The position numbers and the translations under genes were made by a program. The notes beneath the pieces are model-generated. The model was not told the origin of the DNA. It made no database searches and was given only the letters and a program-made list of their open reading frames with translations. A stretch of 64,000 bases of DNA from Anaerolineae bacterium (GTDB lineage Bacteria > Chloroflexota > Anaerolineae > Aggregatilineales > Phototrophicaceae): contig JAFLCG010000007.1 of NCBI GenBank assembly GCA_017303635.1, forward strand, positions 1 to 64,000, given 5' to 3'. Of the stretch, positions 57,567-64,000 are shown piece by piece. Positions within the stretch are counted from its first letter, which is position 1. Each line of letters opens with the position of its first letter.

Positions 57567-59075
57567 TCACAAGGACTTGAGGAAAGCACTGGCGGCAGAC
57601 TGAATCGCAGTGCGTTCATCGGCATCCAGTCGATTGAGACCCAGCACTGCCGGGCCGGAACGTGGATTGGCTCGCAGCGCCGCCTCATGCTCGATCAGGA
57701 AATTCCAGTAAAGGGTGTTGAACGGACAGGCGTCCGCGCCGGTGCGGGCGGTGTGATCGAAACGGCAGCCTTTGCAGTAGTCGCTCATCCGGTTGATGTA
57801 GCTGGCGCTGGCGATGTACGGCTTGGTCGCAATCATACCGCCATCGGCGTTCAGCCCCATGCCCACCACATTCGACTGCATGACCCAATCGTAAGCATCG
57901 ATGTACAGGCTCATGAACCACTCGACCACCGCCTGTGGATGAATGCCCGCCATTAAGCAAAAGTTGCTGACCAGCATCAGCCGCTGGATATGATGAGAGT
58001 ACCCTGTCTTGAGCGCCCCGTTGATGGTCTGGCGCAGGCAGTTCATATTGGTTTCACCCGTCCAGAAGAAGTCCGGTAGCGGGCGTTCGGCTGACCATGA
58101 GTTCGACTCGGCCAGTGCGGGCATCATGCGCCAGTATTGCCAGTACATATACTCACGCCAGCCGATCACCTGCCGGATGAAGCCCTCGACCGAGTTGAGG
58201 GCGGCTCGGCCTTCGCGGTAGGCAGCCTCGGCAGTGTGCACCATTTCCAGCGGGGTGAGCAATCCGAGGTTGACGTATGGCGAGAGGACACTGTGATAGA
58301 GCGTGGCGTGGCGCGTCGTCATGGCGTCTTCATAGGGTCCAAACGAATCCAGTCGATGAGCGATGAAATCAGCCAGCGCGGCCCGGGCTTCCGCATGAGT
58401 GACGGCATAAGCGAATCCGTCTATTTCGCCTACACCGATCCCGTCTGCATCCACCTCGGCCATGACCTGCCGGGTGATCGCGTCCGGCTCAACCTGAAAC
58501 GCGGGCGGTGGGGTCAGTGTCTTTGGGAGCGGTTTGCGATTGTCCTTATCGAAGTTCCATTGCCCACCAACTGGCTCAGCGCCCTCCATGAGCACCTTGA
58601 AGTGACGGCGCATGGCGCGGTAGAAATTTTCGAGGATGATCCGTTTCTGCGTGCCGGGGAACGGGTCATACTGCCCGACCAGGAACTGGGTATTGGGCAG
58701 CACTTCAACCGGCAAACCCAGTCGCTGCCTGAATGCCATTTGTGCTTGCCGGGCCGCGTACTCGCTGGCAGCCATCGTCACCAGTCGGTCTGGCTGAAAT
58801 TCACGCACATGTTCGCGGAGTCCCGCCGTGATCGACTCGGCCTGACGATAGTCGACCGCATAGCCCTGAGCGCGGAGGGCCTCGGCGTAATGCCGCAGGG
58901 CACTCAACACCAGCACGCGTTTTTGCCGGTGCCAGCGGCGCGAAGCCAGCTTTCGAGCACTCTCAATCAAGACAACGCGCACATGTGCTCGCCCGACCTC
59001 GGCGACAGCGCGTTCCAGCGCCGGATGCGTTTCCAACAGTTGATCGCCGGGTACCCAGACTGTCAGTAGAGTCAT
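57567..59075 (-). CDS. Photolyase/cryptochrome-related FeS-BCP protein
   Basis: 502 aa. Deoxyribodipyrimidine-photolyase-related family: 'VWVPGDQLLETHPAL' start, FAD-binding 'LNSVEGFIRQVIGWREYMYWQYWRMMP', 'HHIQRLMLVSNFCLMAGI', 'QSNVVGMGLNADGG', and Cys residues of the Fe-S cluster in 'MSDYCKGCRF...DACPF'. Probably repairs (6-4) photoproducts using light. The ATG at 59075 matches the family start; GAGG upstream. The nearest other likely UV-repair gene is the SplB-like one at 54714. Confidence 0.92.
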   Translation of the reverse strand: MTLLTVWVPGDQLLETHPALERAVAEVGRAHVRVVLIESARKLASRRWHRQKRVLVLSALRHYAEALRAQGYAVDYRQAESITAGLREHVREFQPDRLVTMAASEYAARQAQMAFRQRLGLPVEVLPNTQFLVGQYDPFPGTQKRIILENFYRAMRRHFKVLMEGAEPVGGQWNFDKDNRKPLPKTLTPPPAFQVEPDAITRQVMAEVDADGIGVGEIDGFAYAVTHAEARAALADFIAHRLDSFGPYEDAMTTRHATLYHSVLSPYVNLGLLTPLEMVHTAEAAYREGRAALNSVEGFIRQVIGWREYMYWQYWRMMPALAESNSWSAERPLPDFFWTGETNMNCLRQTINGALKTGYSHHIQRLMLVSNFCLMAGIHPQAVVEWFMSLYIDAYDWVMQSNVVGMGLNADGGMIATKPYIASASYINRMSDYCKGCRFDHTARTGADACPFNTLYWNFLIEHEAALRANPRSGPAVLGLNRLDADERTAIQSAASAFLKSL

Positions 59076-59096
59076 GTTGAGTGCCTCGAACCAAAT

Positions 59097-59126
59097 AAAA
59101 CGGCGCACCATGACTGGATGCGCCGT
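59097..59126 (-). terminator. Rho-independent terminator of glyA-gcvT
   Basis: On the minus strand ACGGCGCA pairs with TGCGCCGT (59119-59126 / 59100-59107) and TTTTATTT follows. It lies ~50 bp after the stop of the fusion gene. Confidence 0.75.
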
Positions 59127-59176
59127 GATCGGCCAGCGAGTGGCTAACGACTATCAGCTATTGACCATCGACTTCG

Positions 59177-62100
59177 CTACTTCTTCTTCGGAAAGCGGCT
59201 GAGGACAACCGCAGGTTCCGGCATCGGGAACTTATCACCGGGGGTCAGTTCACCCGGCTGCTTGGTCGCCTTTGAACGACTGGCCCCGGCAAAGACGCTG
59301 ATCAATGTGCCTTCAGCGGTGTAATCCTGATGGATGTGAGCCTGCCCCAGTTGATACCCTTCGCTATCAATACTGCAGCTGGTCACGGTGCCAATGACCT
59401 TACCCTTGCGGTCGATGACCGGGTCGCCCTGATGCGGTGGACGTGCGCCTTTCGCCTCGAGCTTGAAGCGGACGATCTCATTGGTGCGGGCCTGTTCAGC
59501 CACCAGGTAGCTCGCCTTGCCGACGAAGAACGGCTTCCACAGTTTCACGTAATTGCCAAAGCCCGCATCCGCCGGAGTCATGCTCAGGGGGCCAGCCAGT
59601 TCGTGACCATACAAGGGCAGACCGGCCTCAGTGCGCAGGCTGTCGCGGGCCGCCAGTCCACAGGGAACTGCTTTGTGCAAAGTCAATTCACGGAAGAGTT
59701 CCGCAGCGCGGTCTGGATGGACGAACACCTCATAAGCGATGCGTTCGCCCGTATACCCAGTACGCGAAATAATCAGGTCATAACCGCCGAGTTCGACACG
59801 GGTCACACCCGCCCAGGGCAGGCGTTCCAGTTTGGCTTTGGACTCGGCACTGCCACCCAATGCCAACAGGGTCTCTTTCGCCAGCGGTCCCTGCAGCGCA
59901 ATATCCACCCGCCGATCAGCCCCGGATGATGGATCGCGCAGGTCACGCAGGGTAAAGGGGCTGTTGATCGTCAAACTATCGACCGGGCCAATATCGACAG
60001 TGTTGGATTTGACAGCGTTCAGCCACGCCCAGTTCTTGTCATTGTTCGAGGCATTCACCACCAGCAAGAAGTGATCCGCAGCCAACCGATAGATCATCAG
60101 ATCATCCAGTGGTTGCCCGGTCGTATCCAGCAGATAGGTATAGTGGGAGTCGCCCAGGGCCAGCTTATGCACTTCATTGGTCGTCACCAGATCGAGGAAG
60201 GCTGCCGCACCAGGTCCCTTAGCCTCAAAGACACCCATATGGGTGACGTCAAAGATACCGGCCTTCGTCCGCACAGCCAGATGTTCTTCTGTGACCGAGC
60301 TGTACCAGACCGGCATATCGTATCCGGCGAACTCGACCATCTTCGCGCCAAGTTCAACGTGGAGACTGTGTAGGCTGGTCTTGAGCAGGCCATCTCGTTT
60401 AGGCTCCGACCAGGCAAACGTCGGGCGGGCAGGTAACTGCGGTCCGGCATACTGAGGACCGTTCTGCCCGATGAAGTAAGCCTTGTGATCGTAGCCGGTA
60501 TGATCTACTTTCCAATCAGCGCGGGTATTGACCGCAAACCGTGACGTTTCCGCCTTGCCGAGATTTTGTACATCCACCGGCCCCGGCACTTTGGCATAAG
60601 GGTCAGCATCATCGAACACGACAAAACCATCGGAGAGGCTCCGCAGCCAGGCAGCGGCGCGGCTGGCGTTCGACTCGACATGCAGCAGATAACCCTCGTT
60701 CGTGCGTTCGAGAACACCACGGGTCATCGGTACGCCGGTCTTCTCCAGCAGCCAGGTCGCCTGCTGCTGACCCACTTCCAGGCTGAACACATCACTGCTC
60801 AGGGCCACATTCAGGAAATGGGCGGACTCATCACCCTTGATCGCCAGCGTTGTCCAACCCGCGCCCGCTCCGTTCTCCATATAGAAGAAATGGGGATAGT
60901 CATCCGCTTTGGCATCGGTATCAATACCCACCCGCGCTGCCAGATCGCGCACGCGCAGCTTGGCGCTTTGCAGCATGTCAAAGTCGATTTTGGCGCGGGG
61001 TTCAGGGCGTCGCTTGCCGCTGTAGCTAAACGGCACACAGGCTTGCAAGACGTCAGCGATGATGTTAGCCAGTTCACTGACCTCGGCTTCGCGGAAGCCG
61101 CGCTGACTAATCCAGGGCGTACCCAGGCGGATACCACTGGCACGGAGCGCGCTGGGGTCCCCCGGAATGGTATTCCGGTTGACGACAATGCCAGCCAGGT
61201 CGAGGATGCGGGCAGCCATATCCCCGGAGAGGGTCGTGCCATCAGCCCCTTTCACCGTCGAGCAGTCCACCAGCAGCATGTGCGTATCCGTCCCCTGATG
61301 CGGGATGCGGAAACCGCGCGCTGCCAGCGCCCCGGCAAAGTGAGCTGCATTCTTGACCGTCTGTTTCTGGAGCGCCTGGAACTGGTCAGTGGCTGCCAGG
61401 CGAAGGGAAACTGCCAGCGCCGCAATGCTATTGACATGTGGACCACCCTGCTCACCAGGGAAGACTGCCCGGTCAATTTTGCCCGCGACCGCGGACTTGT
61501 GCGTGATGATGACTGCACCACGCGGGCCAGCCAACGTCTTATGGGTAGTGAAGGTCACCACATCGGCGATGCCCACCGGCGATGGATAGACCCCGCCGAT
61601 GATAAGGCCGGACACGTGCGATACATCTGCCAGCAGATAGGCACCGACCGAGTCGGCAATGGCGCGGAACTGATGCCAGTCCGGCGCATACGGGTAGCTG
61701 GTGTATCCAGCAATGATCATCTTGGGTTTATGTTGCTGGGCCAGCGCCATGATCGCATCATAGTTGAGGCGCTCGGTTTTGGGATCGACCCCGTAACTCA
61801 CAATCTTGTACTGTTTGCCACTGCGGTTAACCGGGCTGCCGTGAGTCAAATGACCGCCATGCAGCAGATCCAAACCCATCACGGTATCGCCCACCGTCAG
61901 CAAGCCGCTGTAAACCGCGTTATTGGCGGGCGCACCGGAAAGAGCCTGCACATTCACGAATAATTTTTCCGGGCCATACTGCGCAGTGGCAAAGAGTTCA
62001 GCCGCGCGTCGGCGGGCGAGCGCCTCTACGATATCGGCGTACTCGGTACCTTTGTAATATCGTTTATCGGCATACCGACGGTATTCTGGCAAGCGAGCGT

Positions 62101-62338
62101 TGTAGTCCAAGATCTCCTGCTGGGTCATCGTCCGGGTTTCATCCAGCGGGTAGCCCTCGGCATATAGATTGTGGAAGGAAGAACTGAGCGCTTCTCGCAC
62201 GGCTTCCGGCACCGTACTTTCAGATGGAATCAAAATCAGGTAGCGCTGCTGCCGTGCCGTTTCGTGACGGATCAGTTCAGCTATATCCGGGTCGAGCTCC
62301 GCCAGTTCACCACGAAAGAGAAAGTCATTCGTCGTCAT
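59177..62338 (-). CDS. Fused serine hydroxymethyltransferase and aminomethyltransferase
   Basis: 1053 aa. Residues ~1-470 are SHMT (GlyA): 'LIPSESTVPEAVREAL', PLP Lys in 'VVTFTTHKTLAGPRGAV', 'GEQGGPHVNSIAALA'. Residues ~650-1053 are GcvT, the T protein: 'AKMVEFAGYDMPVWYSS', 'RTKAGIFDVTHMGVF', 'LIISRTGYTGERIAYEVFV', 'CGLAARDSLRTEAGLPLYGHEL'. The ~170-residue middle part ('HFLNVALSSDVFSLEVGQQQ...GYLLHVESNASRAAAWLRSL') looks like a decayed GcvT-type segment. The fusion would channel methylene-THF between glycine cleavage and serine formation. ATG at 62338 begins at the conserved SHMT region. Confidence 0.95.
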   Translation of the reverse strand: MTTNDFLFRGELAELDPDIAELIRHETARQQRYLILIPSESTVPEAVREALSSSFHNLYAEGYPLDETRTMTQQEILDYNARLPEYRRYADKRYYKGTEYADIVEALARRRAAELFATAQYGPEKLFVNVQALSGAPANNAVYSGLLTVGDTVMGLDLLHGGHLTHGSPVNRSGKQYKIVSYGVDPKTERLNYDAIMALAQQHKPKMIIAGYTSYPYAPDWHQFRAIADSVGAYLLADVSHVSGLIIGGVYPSPVGIADVVTFTTHKTLAGPRGAVIITHKSAVAGKIDRAVFPGEQGGPHVNSIAALAVSLRLAATDQFQALQKQTVKNAAHFAGALAARGFRIPHQGTDTHMLLVDCSTVKGADGTTLSGDMAARILDLAGIVVNRNTIPGDPSALRASGIRLGTPWISQRGFREAEVSELANIIADVLQACVPFSYSGKRRPEPRAKIDFDMLQSAKLRVRDLAARVGIDTDAKADDYPHFFYMENGAGAGWTTLAIKGDESAHFLNVALSSDVFSLEVGQQQATWLLEKTGVPMTRGVLERTNEGYLLHVESNASRAAAWLRSLSDGFVVFDDADPYAKVPGPVDVQNLGKAETSRFAVNTRADWKVDHTGYDHKAYFIGQNGPQYAGPQLPARPTFAWSEPKRDGLLKTSLHSLHVELGAKMVEFAGYDMPVWYSSVTEEHLAVRTKAGIFDVTHMGVFEAKGPGAAAFLDLVTTNEVHKLALGDSHYTYLLDTTGQPLDDLMIYRLAADHFLLVVNASNNDKNWAWLNAVKSNTVDIGPVDSLTINSPFTLRDLRDPSSGADRRVDIALQGPLAKETLLALGGSAESKAKLERLPWAGVTRVELGGYDLIISRTGYTGERIAYEVFVHPDRAAELFRELTLHKAVPCGLAARDSLRTEAGLPLYGHELAGPLSMTPADAGFGNYVKLWKPFFVGKASYLVAEQARTNEIVRFKLEAKGARPPHQGDPVIDRKGKVIGTVTSCSIDSEGYQLGQAHIHQDYTAEGTLISVFAGASRSKATKQPGELTPGDKFPMPEPAVVLSRFPKKK

Positions 62339-62415
62339 GGAATCCCACTTGTGATTATTCAGAATGGTTGAAATTGTAGCACAGGGGACGGGGGCGCGGC
62401 CATGACCCGACATAC

Positions 62416-62455
62416 AAAAAGCCCTGACGGCGCACAGGCACCGGCAGGGCTTTTT
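62416..62455. terminator. Bidirectional-type terminator downstream of the Flp pilin
   Basis: AAAAAGCCCTG (62416-62426) and CAGGGCTTTTT (62445-62455) form a stem with A- and T-tracts on both sides, 24 bp beyond the pilin stop. It would work for the minus-strand pilin transcript. Confidence 0.85.
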
Positions 62456-62478
62456 CTCGACCCAATGATGGGATGAGT

Positions 62479-62625
62479 TTAGAGGTTGGTGACGACGTTC
62501 GAGAAGATGTTGCCGATGGCCGGGCCGATCAGAGCCAGGATGACGATAACGACAACAGCGACCAGAACCAGGATGAGCGCGTATTCGACCAGACCCTGAC
62601 CTTCTTCACGAGGCATGTACAGCAT
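62479..62625 (-). CDS. Flp/Fap-type pilin
   Basis: 48 aa. Very short leader, then 'EEGQGLVEYALILVLVAVVVIVILALIGPAIGNIFSNVV': the G/x-x-x-x-E motif and hydrophobic helix of Flp/Tad pilins. The ATG at 62625 has GGAGAG 8 nt upstream; an ATG three codons later is possible. Prepilin cleavage is expected just before the conserved hydrophobic segment. No other tad genes are in the window; own promoter and terminator suggest a strongly expressed single-gene transcript. Confidence 0.9.
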   Translation of the reverse strand: MLYMPREEGQGLVEYALILVLVAVVVIVILALIGPAIGNIFSNVVTNL

Positions 62626-62670
62626 GTTGTTTCTCTCCGTTAAGTGCAGATGATATTGGACTACATTTAC

Positions 62671-62699
62671 ATCGTAGAATTGAGATAGTGTTGTGTCAA
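62671..62699 (-). promoter_or_regulatory. Promoter of the Flp pilin
   Basis: On the minus strand TTGACA (62699-62694), 17-bp spacer, TACGAT (62676-62671), 46 bp before the start. The rest of the 305-bp gap 62626-62930 holds no gene; it is A+T-rich and includes the leader of the divergent gene at 62931. Confidence 0.7.
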
Positions 62700-62930
62700 G
62701 CAATCAAGAATTAAGATATTTGACCTGTTGCAAGGTTCTAACCAGACCCTTACAAACCTTGAATGTTGATAAAAAACGTAAATTCAGCCTGGTACTTCAC
62801 TCCTACTCAATTCTATTTTGGGACTTTAATCCTGCTGCTGTATGAAAAACGTGCATGTACTGTAGGGCAGGATGCGGCCAGGCCACCCGCACTGCGATTG
62901 TGTTGTATTGAGTAAGTTGAGGAGACATTT

Positions 62931-64000
62931 ATGCATCCGATTTTCACCCTCAAGAGAACCGCACCTCCGCGGTTGACCAAACTAATCCCGGTTATTGTGC
63001 TGCTCGTACTGGCCTTTGTACTGTCATTTTCTTTTGCCGGGCCAGTTGGCGCGCAAACTACACCCCGTGGCGGCCTGGGCGTAGGCAGCGGCGACGGCCA
63101 GGAAGTCGGTATTCGACTGGATCGCGTAAACCAACTCAAGGCTGAAATCGCGGCAGGCGTTTATGACCGCCCCTGTACCGCCGCGGAACATGACCCGAAC
63201 GCATGGCATACCCTGGTCAATACCCAGGCCCGCTGCCACTATGACCACATGCACGGGGATGACCCAAACTATGTGAATGACATCTTCGGGACACCCGGTG
63301 CCTGGTTTGGTGCCTCCAGCCAGGAAATCTCGTACCCCTGGCAAACCTTCAAGCTCTATTCGACCACGGATGCCTTCCAACCCAATGACCCGGCGCTGGC
63401 ACGTGGGGAGATGGAAAATCAACTCAAACACGAAGGCTATTTCTGGATCGTCCGTCGTGACCAACAATGCCCCAATGGCAACTGCGTGAGGGATTTCCGT
63501 TTACAGACACACGCAATCTTCGGCGCACATGATATGCCGGTCCGGTACCACTCCTTCAGCCTTGAAATGCGCTTGTGCCGCAATGGGAATGATCTCAGCA
63601 CCTGCGGTATTGTTCGTTACGGCGGTTGGGCAGACTTTGGCCGGCTGTTCACCACAGCACCGGGGACTATTTCCTGCGGTCATGATGTGGCAGCGCAATT
63701 CATCAGCACTGCACAAGACACGCTGTTCTTCCCGATTGACCGTCCGGAAAACCGGGACGAAATCCGCTGCCATCCGATGATTACCAATCTGCCGGCCTAT
63801 CCCAGCCCACGTCCATTATCAGAATGGTGGGCACATGCAGGTGGTGAAAGCCGCTTCCAGGTCAGGAACTATGATCCGATCGGCAATGTGGATACCACCA
63901 ATCCGGCTAACTGGCTGTTCTACTGCGGCCAAACGGATATGAACTGCAAGTATGATGCCTCCATCACGACCGTCTGGATGGGGTACCAACAGAAAATCCA
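62931..64000 (+). CDS. Secreted protein of unknown function (3' end outside window)
   Basis: 356 codons are visible, open to the window end. ATG at 62931 with GAGGAG upstream. Signal peptide residues ~1-44 ('LIPVIVLLVLAFVLSFSFAG', cleavage near GAQ). The mature part has many Cys, His and Trp ('DRPCTAAEHDPNAWHTLVNTQARCHYDHMHGDDP'), suggesting disulfides or metal sites. No family recognised. Divergent from the Flp pilin gene. Confidence 0.75.
   Translation, partial: MHPIFTLKRTAPPRLTKLIPVIVLLVLAFVLSFSFAGPVGAQTTPRGGLGVGSGDGQEVGIRLDRVNQLKAEIAAGVYDRPCTAAEHDPNAWHTLVNTQARCHYDHMHGDDPNYVNDIFGTPGAWFGASSQEISYPWQTFKLYSTTDAFQPNDPALARGEMENQLKHEGYFWIVRRDQQCPNGNCVRDFRLQTHAIFGAHDMPVRYHSFSLEMRLCRNGNDLSTCGIVRYGGWADFGRLFTTAPGTISCGHDVAAQFISTAQDTLFFPIDRPENRDEIRCHPMITNLPAYPSPRPLSEWWAHAGGESRFQVRNYDPIGNVDTTNPANWLFYCGQTDMNCKYDASITTVWMGYQQKI

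Noticed and set aside
1..64000. tRNA, rRNA or further selenoprotein genes
   Set aside because: I looked for cloverleaf-like ends, CCA-type stems and in-frame TGA at conserved Cys positions in the other redox proteins (TrxA, SCO1, HMA, QueG) and saw none; a tRNAscan or Sec-aware search could still find some.

Overview
The window looks like a chromosomal segment of a GC-rich Chloroflexota bacterium, most likely of the Anaerolineae group. This is inferred from gene content: a GlyA-GcvT fusion, split glycine decarboxylase, RRM proteins with glycine-rich tails, a very short Flp pilin, glycoside-hydrolase/ABC clusters and dense families of short intergenic repeats. No rRNA, tRNA, CRISPR array or complete insertion sequence was seen.

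Layout. 1-4.0 kb: RNA-binding proteins, a secreted beta-propeller protein, pyroglutamyl peptidase and a Mut7-C RNase. 4.0-10.6 kb: the minus-strand heat-shock cluster hrcA-grpE-dnaK-dnaJ-prmA, divergent from trxA. 10.7-15.2 kb: a TPR protein, a glycosyltransferase and small unknowns. 15.2-17.2 kb: a repeat-rich gap and an A+T-rich FRG-domain gene. 17.2-23.1 kb: methyltransferase, SnoaL-like protein, QueG, MFS exporter, HMA copper-chaperone-like protein, PPOX-like protein and a thioredoxin-like lipoprotein whose CxxC positions are both TGA. 23.3-27.4 kb: a DUF350 / membrane aminopropyltransferase / DUF4178 module. 27.5-39.98 kb: a LacI-regulated carbohydrate operon (ABC importer, three glycosidases, mannosyltransferase, sugar isomerase, dehydrogenase) closed by a strong terminator. 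40.1-47.1 kb: unknown proteins, a flavoprotein, a GH140-like glycosidase and many repeats. 47.2-51.0 kb: gcvH-gcvPA-gcvPB behind a single-aptamer glycine riboswitch. 51-59 kb: EamA transporter, SCO1, an RCK-domain protein, a radical-SAM SplB-like gene under two LexA-like boxes, a sugar isomerase, a DUF1963 protein and an FeS photolyase-like protein. 59.2-64 kb: GlyA-GcvT fusion, Flp pilin and the start of a secreted protein.

The strongest unusual signal is the minus-strand gene at 22096-22500. It reads as a lipoprotein thioredoxin with a Sec-Pro-Pro-Sec active site: two in-frame TGA codons align exactly with the CxxC cysteines of TrxA. They are followed, 18 nt after the second TGA, by the G-initial apical loop of a perfect 8-bp hairpin that fits a bacterial SECIS element.

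A second theme is repeats: (A) hairpins ending in CTAC with differing but base-paired stems, (B) outer inverted repeats containing ACTTACGCA enclosing A hairpins, (C) C-rich CCTCACCCCC...GGAGAGGGG elements, two of them inside genes without breaking the frame, (D) a duplicated ~171-bp unit that keeps an open frame, and (E) seven-base-period arrays that begin at or just after stop codons.

Coordinates of starts were chosen by ribosome-binding site and family length. Family assignments come from motif recognition only, without database searches.
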